Assembly (NCBI RefSeq): GCF_013778455.1
Contig: NZ_JACEHE010000009.1
Coordinates: 211,814 to 275,813 of the forward strand
Reading direction: 5' to 3'
From: Streptomyces himalayensis subsp. himalayensis
Lineage (GTDB): Bacteria > Actinomycetota > Actinomycetes > Streptomycetales > Streptomycetaceae
DNA: 64,000 bases
In this document: one piece after another, positions 52,180 to 61,600 of the stretch
How the letters are laid out: each line of letters begins with the position of its first letter
How positions within the stretch are numbered: position 1 is the first letter of the stretch
The notes under the pieces: model-generated
Seen by the model: only the letters and a program-made list of their open reading frames with translations
The model's database searches: none
Told to the model about the DNA's origin: nothing
Made by a program: the position numbers and the translations under genes

Positions 52180-52243
52180 CCGCATCGCCGCGGGCCGCCT
52201 TGCAGCCGCATCGCCGATGGTCGCCTTGCATCCGCATCGCGCC
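52180..52243. repeat. 26-bp tandem repeats
   Basis: Two and a half copies, starting at 52180, 52206 and 52232, share CCGCATCGCC and CGCCTTGCA. They occupy the space between two convergent genes. Confidence 0.65.
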
Positions 52244-52263
52244 CGGCCGTCCCGGCGCCCGGG

Positions 52264-53685
52264 TCACCCGGCCGATCCGAGCAGGGTCTCCACCGGAGCC
52301 GCCCGGTACGCCGCAGTGCCCCGCATCTCGGCGAGGAACTCGTCCAGTTCCGCCCTGCCGACGGGGGGCGGGACCGGATGCCGCTCGGGCAGGGCGGCGA
52401 GCGCGGACCGGTACCGCAGCATGCTGCCGAGATCCTCCGGGTAGGCCCGCTCGTCCACGCCGATGGTCCCCCCGGTCTCCACCGCGTACCGTCGGGCGAG
52501 CCCGCGCCAGTGCTCCACCGGCACGAGACCGACCGAGCGCAGTCCGTTGGAGAACAGGTTCACGTGGATGCGCTGGTACGGCTCGGCGTGCATCAGATAT
52601 GCGGTGGCGCAGCGGTACGAGGGCCGGGTGGTGAACTGCACCCAGAAGGGCACGACGCCGAGCCGCAGCGCCCAGTACGGCTCCCACTGGTTGTACGTCT
52701 CGATGAGCAGCCGGTCGTCCGGCAGACCCCGTCGGCGGTACCACCAGCGGTGGAACTCGGCGACGAGCGGACTGAGATGCTCCGGCTCACCGATGGTGAT
52801 GCGACGCACCTGGTATCCACAACGGCGCGCCAGCGCCAGAACGTCGGCCGTGAGCGCGTCGTCGTAACCCCATTCCGCCTCCGGATACGACTCGTCCGGT
52901 GGTGGCGCGTCCCACTGCCGCACGCTCGCGCCCTGCTCGGCGAGGAACCGGGCGATCCGTTCGCTGCCGTTGGCGTACTCGTCCGCCGTCATCCCTCCCA
53001 GCGCGCCGAACTGGAACCGGTGCCGCTCGCCCACCACGGACATCGGCCAGGTCAACGTGCAGTCGACGACGAAGATGGTCGCGCCGGGCGCGAGTCGCCG
53101 CTCGAGGAAGCCCTGCAGCGTCGCCCCGAGCCGAAGGCTTTTGACGCGGAAATAGGCGAACCGCACGATCATCGCCCGGTCCTGGCTGGGATCGTGCATG
53201 TGGCAGAGCGCCAGGTCGGGGTTGGCCTCGACCATGCCGCGGCCGAGTTCCCGGACGGCCAGCATCGCCGCGCGCGGCCTGTCGGGATCGAGCCGCGCCC
53301 GTACCGGTACGAGGTAGGTCTGCGGCAGCACGGGCGCGCCGAGGGCGGCGGCCAGGTGGACGGCGCCACCGCTGCCGGCCCCTATGAACACGGCCGGGTA
53401 GGGGCCCTTCCCGTACTGGCCGGCCGTCCACGCGGCCAGGTCCTCGCTGCTCAACCGGCGCACCTTGGATGCGGGCGCGGCCTGCATACGGGCCGCGAGG
53501 ACGTATGCCCGGTGCCGCGCACTTGAGGGAGAGCGTGAGAGCACGCCTGCCAGCCACGCGGAGCCGGGTCCCAGACCGAGGGCGGGGAAGTCCTGGCCGC
53601 GCAGAAACCGGCTCACTGCCCGCACCGCCGTTACGGAGGAGTCGAAGTCGCACAGGCAGCAGCCCGACCGCAGGTGCTGGAGCAC
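52264..53685 (-). CDS. Hypothetical protein of 473 residues
   Basis: GTG 53685 has GGAGG 6 nt upstream. The N-terminus MLQHLRSGCCLCDFDSSVTA holds three cysteines. Then FIGAGSGGAVHLAAALGAP resembles an alpha/beta-hydrolase-like nucleophile-elbow or nucleotide loop (GAGSGG). Segments such as LPQTYLVPVRARLDPDRPRA, IYG-free WPMSVVGERHRF and GYDDALTADVLALARRCGY are well folded but do not match any family I know. No signal peptide or membrane helix. Codon usage is normal, so it is a real gene. Function unknown. Confidence 0.7.
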   Translation of the reverse strand: MLQHLRSGCCLCDFDSSVTAVRAVSRFLRGQDFPALGLGPGSAWLAGVLSRSPSSARHRAYVLAARMQAAPASKVRRLSSEDLAAWTAGQYGKGPYPAVFIGAGSGGAVHLAAALGAPVLPQTYLVPVRARLDPDRPRAAMLAVRELGRGMVEANPDLALCHMHDPSQDRAMIVRFAYFRVKSLRLGATLQGFLERRLAPGATIFVVDCTLTWPMSVVGERHRFQFGALGGMTADEYANGSERIARFLAEQGASVRQWDAPPPDESYPEAEWGYDDALTADVLALARRCGYQVRRITIGEPEHLSPLVAEFHRWWYRRRGLPDDRLLIETYNQWEPYWALRLGVVPFWVQFTTRPSYRCATAYLMHAEPYQRIHVNLFSNGLRSVGLVPVEHWRGLARRYAVETGGTIGVDERAYPEDLGSMLRYRSALAALPERHPVPPPVGRAELDEFLAEMRGTAAYRAAPVETLLGSAG

Positions 53686-53828
53686 GGTGCGCCTCCTACT
53701 GTCCTGTCGCGAGTCGGCTGCTCCCTCATTTCCTGGTTGCGGCGCCGCTGACGGCCGGGTTCCCCGCTCACGCGGACAAAACTGGCCACATCGGTCACGC
53801 CTGGTGATGCGCCCGTCTCGTACAACGG

Positions 53829-53885
53829 CGAGACGGCCCGTACAAGCCGAGACGGCCCGTACAAGCCGAGACGGCCCGCCCGGGA
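53829..53885. repeat. Three 19-bp tandem repeats
   Basis: CGAGACGGCCCGTACAAGC is repeated exactly at 53829 and 53848, and partly at 53867. The third copy forms the left side of the terminator hairpin. Confidence 0.75.
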
Positions 53886-53901
53886 CGTCCGGCGGGCCGT
53901 C
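53870..53901 (-). terminator. Terminator of the pectate lyase gene
   Basis: A perfect 11-bp stem, GACGGCCCGCC (53870-53880) with GGCGGGCCGTC (53891-53901), and a 10-nt loop, 13 nt beyond the gene's stop. Confidence 0.8.
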
Positions 53902-53913
53902 GTGAAGCGCTGG

Positions 53914-55977
53914 CTAGGAAGCGGTGGGGGTCCAGTCGCCCAGCCAGTCCACGATCTCCTGACCGGCGGCCTGCGCGTCGGTCAGCTGCGGGCGGTCGCT
54001 GCTCGCGGTGCCCGCGCCGGGGCCGGTGTTCTTGTACTCCGCGAAGCGGTCGTCCTTCCAGGCGAAGCCGCCCATGTCCGACCACGGCGTCGACTTGATC
54101 GCGTTGCTGAGGGTGGAGTTGCGGACGGTGGTCTGCGGGTCGAGGGCCGCGTCACCGCCGGCGTGCCAGTTGCGGCCGAGGTAGAAGCTCCCGGCGGACA
54201 CGTCGCCGTTCACCGTGGTGTTGGCGATCAGGAAGCCCTTGCGGTCGGCGGGGGTGCTGGGCGCAGTGATGTAGCCGGCCGACGTGCCGTCCCAGCGCTT
54301 CTTCAGCGTGATCACCGAGCGGTCGATCACGGCGCTGGCCCGGCCGAAGATGAAGTCGACGTTCCCGATGACGTAGGAGTTCCTGACGTAGACCCGGCCG
54401 AGCTTGTCCGGGGCAGCGGTCTCCAGTTCGAGGGTGTCCTGGTCCCCCGTGATGATCACGCTGTCGAGGAAGACCTTGTCGGCGCTGGTGCGCAGCGCGA
54501 CGGCCTGGTGTCCGCCGGCGTTCTGGTTGGCCTTCTCGTCGAAGTCGTTGGAGACCGTGAGGTTGCGCGCCTGGAAGTCGTCGGCCTCGACCGCGACGGT
54601 GGCGCTTCCGGCGGTGCCGTAGGTGCCGCCGCCGGGTTTGGCGGTTCCCGCGGAGTTGTTGTAGACGATCACGGTGTCCTTGCGGCTGCCGCCGGTGCCC
54701 TGGAGGGTGACGTGCGGCTTGTTGGACGGGATCTTCATCGTCTCCCGATAGGTGCCGGGCTTGATGGAGATGACGATCCGTGAGGTGTTGTTCGCCGGTA
54801 CGGCGTCGACGGCGGCCTGCACGGTCTTGTACTGGCCGGAGCCGTCCTGCGCCACGGTGAGGGTGGTCGCCGCAGCGGCGGTGGTCGTGGCCGTGCCGAT
54901 GGTCGAGCGGGGTCCGGCACCGGACTTCACCTTCGCCGGGACGTCGGCGGCGCTGTCGAGGGTGTAGTTGTAGTACGTCTTCGGGTCGAAGGCCGTGCCG
55001 CCGCTCTCGTTGCGGCCGCTGGTTCCGGAGAACACGTTGCCGCGCTGCACGAGGGTGGCCGTGCTGTCCTTGATGACGGGGTTGTTGAAGCCCTGGAAGT
55101 AGCTGTTCTCCAGGACCATCTTCGTCTGGCCGCGGGAGTAGTTGCCGTACGACGAGGTGATGTCCGTGCCCGCGTCGTCCTGAAGGTAGTTGTTGTACAG
55201 GTGCGCGTGCGCCGCGTTGTCCGTGGACGGGTTGCGCTGCTCGGTCTCGCGGATCCAGTTGTGGTGGATGGTGATGTCGGTGACGACGTTCTCGGTCCAG
55301 CCGATGCCGAAGGTCTTGTTGTTGTTGCCCAGCTTGTTCCAGGACACCGTCACGTTGGTGGAGTCCTTGCGGACGTCGATCAGTCCGTCGGCCATGTGCC
55401 GCAGGTCGTTGTGGTCGATCCACACGTGGTGTGCGCCGTCCATCTGGACGGCGTCGAAGTCGTGGTCCTTGTCGTTCCAGATGCCCTGGTAGGAGTCCCG
55501 GATCGTCAGGTTGCGGATGATGACGTTGTGTACGCCCTGGCCGAGGAAGAAGCCGCCGCCGACGATGTGACCCGATGTGCCCGAGCCGACGATCGTCTTG
55601 TCCGAGGCGACCTTGATCTCCTTGCCCACGGGGTTCATGGTGATCGTCCCGGCCACGACGATGACGTACGGCTCGGAGGCCGTGGCGTACTTCTCCAGGT
55701 CGGCGAGGGTCTTCACGGTGACGGTCTCGCCGCCGCGTCCGCCGTACGTTCCGTTCTGGCCCAGCGCGTTGACGGAGGCGAAGCCGTCGGCGACGTCGTC
55801 GGCCCAGGCGGCGGCGGTGGCCGCCGAGGCGTTCGGCTGCGCGTCCTCGCCGAAAACGCCGAAGACCGTGCCGTACGACAGGCCGACCGCGGCGACCAGC
55901 GCCATCGGCACACCGGCCGTCAGGCCGAGCCTGCGCCTGCGCCTGCGGTGCCGCGCCTTGTCCTGAGTACTTTCCAT
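53914..55977 (-). CDS. Bimodular pectate lyase (PL1) - pectinesterase (CE8)
   Basis: 687 residues from ATG 55977. An Arg-rich start (HRRRRRRLGL) and helix to about residue 52 form a signal peptide. Residues about 60-350 are a PL1 right-handed beta-helix with DAVQMDGAHHVWIDHNDL (vWiDH region, Ca ligands) and the catalytic-Arg region QRNPSTDNAAHAHLYNN. A linker follows. Residues about 385-655 are a CE8 pectin methylesterase with GDQDTLELE, NVDFIFGRASAVI (catalytic Asp) and FYLGRNWHAGG. Together one extracellular chain de-methylates pectin and cleaves polygalacturonate by beta-elimination. It has its own terminator; the lipase-like gene lies directly upstream. Confidence 0.95.
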   Translation of the reverse strand: MESTQDKARHRRRRRRLGLTAGVPMALVAAVGLSYGTVFGVFGEDAQPNASAATAAAWADDVADGFASVNALGQNGTYGGRGGETVTVKTLADLEKYATASEPYVIVVAGTITMNPVGKEIKVASDKTIVGSGTSGHIVGGGFFLGQGVHNVIIRNLTIRDSYQGIWNDKDHDFDAVQMDGAHHVWIDHNDLRHMADGLIDVRKDSTNVTVSWNKLGNNNKTFGIGWTENVVTDITIHHNWIRETEQRNPSTDNAAHAHLYNNYLQDDAGTDITSSYGNYSRGQTKMVLENSYFQGFNNPVIKDSTATLVQRGNVFSGTSGRNESGGTAFDPKTYYNYTLDSAADVPAKVKSGAGPRSTIGTATTTAAAATTLTVAQDGSGQYKTVQAAVDAVPANNTSRIVISIKPGTYRETMKIPSNKPHVTLQGTGGSRKDTVIVYNNSAGTAKPGGGTYGTAGSATVAVEADDFQARNLTVSNDFDEKANQNAGGHQAVALRTSADKVFLDSVIITGDQDTLELETAAPDKLGRVYVRNSYVIGNVDFIFGRASAVIDRSVITLKKRWDGTSAGYITAPSTPADRKGFLIANTTVNGDVSAGSFYLGRNWHAGGDAALDPQTTVRNSTLSNAIKSTPWSDMGGFAWKDDRFAEYKNTGPGAGTASSDRPQLTDAQAAGQEIVDWLGDWTPTAS

Positions 55978-56051
55978 AGCGTCGTCTGCCCTGCTGTCTA
56001 TGGGGGGGTGTGACGCAGGGCAGTCGCCGCCGGGTGGCGAAAGGTTGCCGC

Positions 56052-56867
56052 TCAGGCCGCGGCTGTGGTCTCGGGCCGGTGCGCGTCGTGGAGCACTCGG
56101 CAGACTTCGCTCACGACCCTGCGGTGCAGAGGAAGCGACACATGGCCGACGGCCCGTACCGGAATGTTGCTGGTGCGCAGGTCCGGATGGGCAAGCCTGG
56201 CGTTGCCGGTGGGGATGACAAGCTCGTCGAGATCGCTGTGCAACGCGACGAAGCGGGTCGCGCATCCGGGGGCGGGCTCCGCGAGCTCGGTGAGCAGGTC
56301 GCTGCCCGGCCTGAGCTGTCGCATCACCGGGTGCGGCAGGGGGAGCATGGCGACCAGCGTGCCGTGATGCGGCGTGCCGAGGGTGACCAGTGTGTGCACG
56401 CGCGCGTCGCCGCCCAGACGCTGCACGTAGTAGCGGGCGATCAGGCCCCCGAGGCTGTGGCCGATCACATGGACGCGCTCGTGCCCTCCGCGCTCGCACA
56501 GCCGCTCCACCTCCGCGGCCAGCATCCGTGCGGCGCTGCGGACGTCGGTGGTGAGCCAGCTGTAGTTGGGCACGGTCACCTGCGGGAAGCCCGCTCGGCG
56601 CAGGTCGCGCCGGAGGATGTGAAAGATCGCCCTGTTGCTGCTCATACCGTGCACCAGCACGACGGGGATGTCATCGGCGGTGGGCTCACGCAGCGTACGA
56701 ACCCGTGGAGTGCCGTCGTCCGGCGGCTCGACGGTCCGGACGCCGGCGGTGGCGTCGTCCGCGCCCATACCGAACGGATACAGGGCCAGTGCCGTGGTCA
56801 TCGCCACCACCTCCACGGCCGCTGCGCACATGGCTCCGGTGAGCACACGGAGCGGGAACGAGCTCAT
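56052..56867 (-). CDS. Exported alpha/beta hydrolase (lipase class 2/PGAP1-like)
   Basis: 271 residues from ATG 56867. One hydrophobic segment (RVLTGAMCAAAVEVVAMTTA) is a signal peptide or anchor. The core has VVLVHGMSSNRAIFHIL (oxyanion), nucleophile Ser in VIGHSLGGLIARYY and GTPHHGTLVA, typical of triacylglycerol lipases of the EstA/LipA class. The catalytic His is in AVGHVSLPLHRR. No strong ribosome-binding site is seen, so the start is uncertain. It lies in the same direction between two pectin/uronan genes but its link to them is unclear. Confidence 0.82.
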   Translation of the reverse strand: MSSFPLRVLTGAMCAAAVEVVAMTTALALYPFGMGADDATAGVRTVEPPDDGTPRVRTLREPTADDIPVVLVHGMSSNRAIFHILRRDLRRAGFPQVTVPNYSWLTTDVRSAARMLAAEVERLCERGGHERVHVIGHSLGGLIARYYVQRLGGDARVHTLVTLGTPHHGTLVAMLPLPHPVMRQLRPGSDLLTELAEPAPGCATRFVALHSDLDELVIPTGNARLAHPDLRTSNIPVRAVGHVSLPLHRRVVSEVCRVLHDAHRPETTAAA

Positions 56868-57387
56868 GGGGCGGGGGTACAGGCAGTGAGGGATACGGCG
56901 TCGGCGGCGGTGACACCGCGGACCGTTCGCCCGTCTCGCGTGTGGGGGCATGCGAAAAGAAGCATGGGGGAACTCCCTGCTGCCTGTGGGATGAGGTGCC
57001 GGGTGCGGACCGGGAAGGGGCCGGCCACGCAGCGGCACGTTGTGCTCGACGACCCACCGGGCGAAGATCCACCGGGCGTAGCAGTCGACCCGGCATCCGG
57101 CTGCGGAGGTTCCGCTCCAGCAGGTTGCGAGGACGTTAGCCACAGGTTTCAGGCGTCTACAAGGAGAGGTGATCCACCTCACGCCGCCGAATTCCCGCTA
57201 TGTCTGAATTGGCATTTGGTGTCCGGTTGCCCCGCCACGGTCTGGTGGGGGCCGGGGGCTGTCCGTCACCGCTCTCGTGGCGCCACTGAGGGGTGGTACG
57301 GCGCATACCGGGGAGGTGCGCCGTACCACCCGGCGCCGACGGGCAGCCGTCCCGTGGCTGCCGTGCGTCGGCCCCTCCTCAGTGGCC
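56868..57387. other. Intergenic region of about 520 bp
   Basis: Contains the promoter of the minus-strand lipase-like gene and, at its right end, the terminator of the alginate-lyase-fold gene (57291-57331). I see no gene in either direction. Confidence 0.5.
57291..57331 (-). terminator. Terminator of the alginate-lyase-fold gene
   Basis: A perfect 15-bp stem, GGGTGGTACGGCGCA (57291-57305) with TGCGCCGTACCACCC (57317-57331), and an 11-nt loop, 56 nt after the gene's stop. Confidence 0.8.
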
Positions 57388-58653
57388 CTACTTGGCGTAC
57401 ATCAGCGTGCCGAAGCCGAGCTGGTCGTAGCCTCCGCTGGTGGAGCCGTAGTCACCGCCGCCACCCTCGGTCCCGACGAGGTTGTAGTACATGTCCGAGA
57501 TGTACTTGTCGTTCCAGAACATGCGCTTGTTGTAGTGGAAGTGGAGCATGGCCCACACGGGGCGCACCAGGCCACGGGCGCCAGAGGCGACCACGGTCTG
57601 CTCGTTGTACGCGCAGTTCTGACCGCTGCCCCAGCTGTAGGTGGTGAACGGCACGTCCAGGCCGATGTTGTACTTGGCGACGTACTGGGCCGCCTTGAAG
57701 AACCTCCTGTTGTCGTAGCTGTACAGGTCGTCGCCCTGGTTCCAGGCCATCTCGCACAGCGCGCCCATCTGGCCCATGCCCATGATGCAGTGGCCCTGGT
57801 CGCGGCCGGCCTCCTGCCACTGGCCGAGGTCGTAGCCCTCGACGCCTGAGTACAGGAACGGCACCGCGTGCTGGATGGAGCCGTTGCCCGCGCCGGTCTT
57901 GAAGTAGTTGACGGCCTCGTCATACTTGGCGCCGTCGTCGCACAGGATCCCGATGGCCATGATCGAGGCCATGTTGCACAGGTCCCAGTTGGCCCAGTAG
58001 TTCGTGATGCAGGCGAAGTTGTGGTCCCTCAGGAACCCGTGGTTCATCGGGTAGAAGACGTTCAGCATCATCTGCTGAAAGGCTTCGAGGTCGAAGCCGC
58101 TGTAGCCGCGCAGCAACTCGCCCACGTTGGCGAACTGCCAGCCGTAGATGCCTGCGGCCAGGTTCGCGTCCGTGGTGCCCTGGATGGACGTCAGAGTGCT
58201 CGACCAGGCGTTGCAGATGCGGGCCGCGCAGTCGGCGTTGGCCGTGGTACCGCCGACATGCCAGCGCAATGCGTTCTGGTAGGCGGCGGCGATGTCGTTG
58301 TAGAGGATCGTGTAGTTGTTCGAGGTCCCTGACCCGCGGTAGACGACGGACTGCGGCCTCGCCGTCCAGGTGGACTGCGAGTGGGAGTTGGCGGTCAGGC
58401 GGTTCCAGCCGGACAGCCAGGGGTCGTTGCCCGCGGCGACCCTGACCTTGGCGCGGTTGATGTCGCCCCAGTTGTGCAGCATTCCGGGGTGGGTGAAGGT
58501 CGCGGGTGCGGCGCCGGCGGTGCCGCCGGTCAGCGCCGTGGTGGCGCCGCCGACGGCGAGGGCGGCGGTGAGACCGCCCGCGGTCCGGAGCAGACCGCGG
58601 CGGCTCACCTCCCCCCGGTCCCGCTCGTTCGTGTGGGGGTCTATGCGGCTCAT
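57388..58653 (-). CDS. Alginate-lyase-fold polysaccharide lyase, Tat-exported
   Basis: 421 residues. ATG 58653 is chosen for its GGAGAT 10 nt upstream; ATG 58665 is possible. A twin-arginine signal (SRRGLLRTAGGLTAALAVGG) ends before ATFTHPGMLHNW. The domain is an (alpha/alpha) toroid of the alginate lyase superfamily: DIAAAYQNALRWHVGG, QFANVGELLRGYSG, and GRDQGHCIMGMGQ with WNQGDDLY. It should be exported folded and cut uronic-acid polymers by beta-elimination. Its N-terminal 400 residues are clearly paralogous to the next gene's catalytic domain. Operon-like neighbours suggest one polyuronide substrate, not necessarily alginate. Confidence 0.88.
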   Translation of the reverse strand: MSRIDPHTNERDRGEVSRRGLLRTAGGLTAALAVGGATTALTGGTAGAAPATFTHPGMLHNWGDINRAKVRVAAGNDPWLSGWNRLTANSHSQSTWTARPQSVVYRGSGTSNNYTILYNDIAAAYQNALRWHVGGTTANADCAARICNAWSSTLTSIQGTTDANLAAGIYGWQFANVGELLRGYSGFDLEAFQQMMLNVFYPMNHGFLRDHNFACITNYWANWDLCNMASIMAIGILCDDGAKYDEAVNYFKTGAGNGSIQHAVPFLYSGVEGYDLGQWQEAGRDQGHCIMGMGQMGALCEMAWNQGDDLYSYDNRRFFKAAQYVAKYNIGLDVPFTTYSWGSGQNCAYNEQTVVASGARGLVRPVWAMLHFHYNKRMFWNDKYISDMYYNLVGTEGGGGDYGSTSGGYDQLGFGTLMYAK

Positions 58654-58685
58654 TCTGTTGTGCATCTCCAATCCCGTTGGGGGAT

Positions 58686-61600
58686 TTACGTGGGGGTGAT
58701 GCTCACCTCGTCGAAGTGCGAGGTGCAGCGGGCCAGGGGTGCGCGCGAGCACACCACGAGACCCACGTAGTAGGGGGCGTCACCGAAGCCGGGGATCTCT
58801 CCCGCGGCGAGGGGGGTCCAGGTGACACCGTCATCGGTGGAGACGGCTGCGCTGAAGGCGGTCCCGGTGCGCTTCAGTCGCAGCAGGCTGGGAAGGGTGG
58901 CCGCGCCGTTCCCGGTGAACGTCGACCTTCCGGCCACCGTCGTGCGCAGCATGAGCTGCGCGGTAGTCCCGCCCGTGACGATCGCCCCGGCCGCCTGGTC
59001 GAACGGCGACAGGGACTTGGCCATGAGCAGCCCCACCCGGTCGGCGGTCGCGCCGGTACGGGAGACGAGCCGAGCGGTGATCTCACAGTCTCCGGTCACA
59101 GGCCGTCGTACGAACTGGCCTGTCATTCCCTGGTTGTTGACCGTGAGATCCGTCCCGGCACCCCGCACGACGAAGGTCCCGTCTTCGTATGCGGTGCTGC
59201 CGGGGGTGGTGACGGCCACCACGCCGAACGTCCCGAAATCGCGGTCGCCGAGGACCACGTCTCCGAGGTCGCCGTACGTCCACGGGTCGGGCGGCGGCGT
59301 GCCGACGGTGAGCGTGAGCTTGCCCGACGCGTCACCGGCCGCGTTGCCCGCGGAGGTGGTGACGGTGAACTCGCCGGTCACGTTGGGCGTTCCGGAGATG
59401 AGGCCGGTGCGCTTGTCGATACGGAGGCCGTCGGGCAGGCCGTCCGCGCTGAACCGTATGGGCTCGTGTGAGGCCCGCAGCTGATGCCGGACGGCCACAC
59501 CCTTGTTCGCGAACGCGGTGGTCGCGGAGGTGAGTTCGGGCACGGACGGTGTCGGCATCTTCGCGGCGGCGGAGTCCGACAGCCGGCCTCGCCCACCGCA
59601 GTTGGTCTTCGCGACGGCGTAGTGGTACGTGGTGCCGGGCGCGCCGGTGGCGTCGGCGTACCGGATACGGGTGCCGAAACCGACCGGGCCCACGCCCGTC
59701 GCGACGGTCACGTACGGACCGTCGGCGCCGGTCGCCCGCAGCACCTTGTAGGAGGCCGACAGGTCCGGGTCGGTCCAGGCCAGCTCGACGGCGTCGGCGC
59801 CGGCGGTCGCCGTCAGGTCGGTCGCGGCGCGCGCGGGGCGCGGCACGGACCAGACCTCGCCGGACGTGGAGGAGATGACGCTGACGTTGTCGAAGGCACC
59901 GGTGCCGGTCTCGGCGTACTCCTCGTCGACGCCCAGGCAGGAGGTGAGGACGAGGCCCGCGTACGCCGTCCGCCCCAAGTCGACCTCGGTGGAGCCGACT
60001 TCGGTCCACCGGATGCCGTCCGGGGAGATCGCTCCGGTGCAGCGCTTGCCCTTGCGGGTCACGCGGACCCAGTACGGCATCCGCAACCGGTAGCCGTCGC
60101 CCGCGCCCTCCACGTACGGCGCCTCCAGCGGTGTCGCCGACTCCGGCAGGGCGCCGAGGTCGGAGATCGGGAACGAGGCGGAGGTGGTGATGGCCTGCTG
60201 CTGGGTCGGCGGTACGGGTGTGCTGCCGGTGGCGGAGACGTTCGCCCCGGCCGACGGGCGCACGGTCCACACACCGCTCCAGGTGTGCAGCGGCAGCCCC
60301 TGGATCAGCATCGAGGCTTGCGGGGCGTCCGCGTCGAGAGAGTCGCGGAGGGTTACGCCGATCTTGGAGTACTGCGAGGTCAGGGGCCACACGACCCGTG
60401 CGGTGACGGTGCCGTCGCCGTTCAGCGGCAGGTGCACCAGCCGGTAGGTGTCCGAAGTGCCGCTCGCTTCCAGCACGAAGCGCTCGCCATCGAAGAGGGC
60501 GGAGCCGGGGATCTTCACGTCGCCCACATCACGGGTCGACCAGGGCTCGGGGAGACCCGCGGCCGCCGGCGCCCAGACCGAACTGCCGCTGTCACCCATC
60601 GAGTTGGTGGCGGTGACCGTGTAGTAGTACGTCCGGCCCACGCGTACGTCGCGGTCCGTGTACGTCGGCGTATCGATACCGGACGCGACGTTCTCGTACT
60701 GCCCCTCGGGGCTGGTCGCCCGTAGGACCGTGTAGCCGGTCGCCCACGCGGACGGCAGCCAGGCGACAGTGACACCGTCGCCTGAACCCACCGCCGTGAC
60801 ACCCGCGGGAGCTGTCGGCGCGCTCGGCGAGGGGGCCGTCGCGCCGGCGTAGGCGAAAGTGCCCCAGCTCGGCAGGTCGTCGTTGCTGCCCTCCACCACG
60901 CGGATACCGCCGGTGCCGCGGAAGACGGCGTTCTTGGTGTACGGGGCGTCCAGGCCGCGTACGCCCGCGTAGTGCGCGTACGCCATCTCGTATATCGGCG
61001 GCAGGGTGCCGCGGCCCCTGTCGGACACGGACTTCTTGATGTACTTGCCCGTGCGGTCCAGGTCGGGGGTGAAGGGGACGTCGCCGCCGAGGTTGTAGCG
61101 GGCTGCGTACTCGAAGTTCGCGAGGATGCGGTTGCCGTCGAAGCCCCACAGGTCGACGCCCTGGTTCCAGGCGACCTGCGCGGCGTCGGCGAGCAGACCG
61201 GCGGCGAGCTGTTCGTGACCCTGATCGCGGCCGCTCTCCTGGCCCTGACCCGCATCGGTGACGATCCGGTTCCGGACGCTGCCGTTGCCCGCACCGGCCG
61301 CGGCGAAGCGCAGGGCGTCCTCGAAGAGCGTCCACTCCTCGCAGAACACACCGATGGCCAGGATGGACTGGACGGACGTCAGGTCCCAGTTGCCGTTGGC
61401 GTAGAGCATGTAGCCGGAGATGGCCGGATACCAGACGTTCAGGAAGGAGTCCTCGCAGCGCGCGATGTCCGCGTCCGCCCATCCGTCGTAGTCGCTGTGC
61501 CGCAGCAGCTCGGCCGCGTTGACGAACTTGAAGACCTGGAGGCCGGCGCCGAGCGGGCCGTCGGCGCCCGTGATGGCGGTGAGCGACCTGGCCCAGACGT

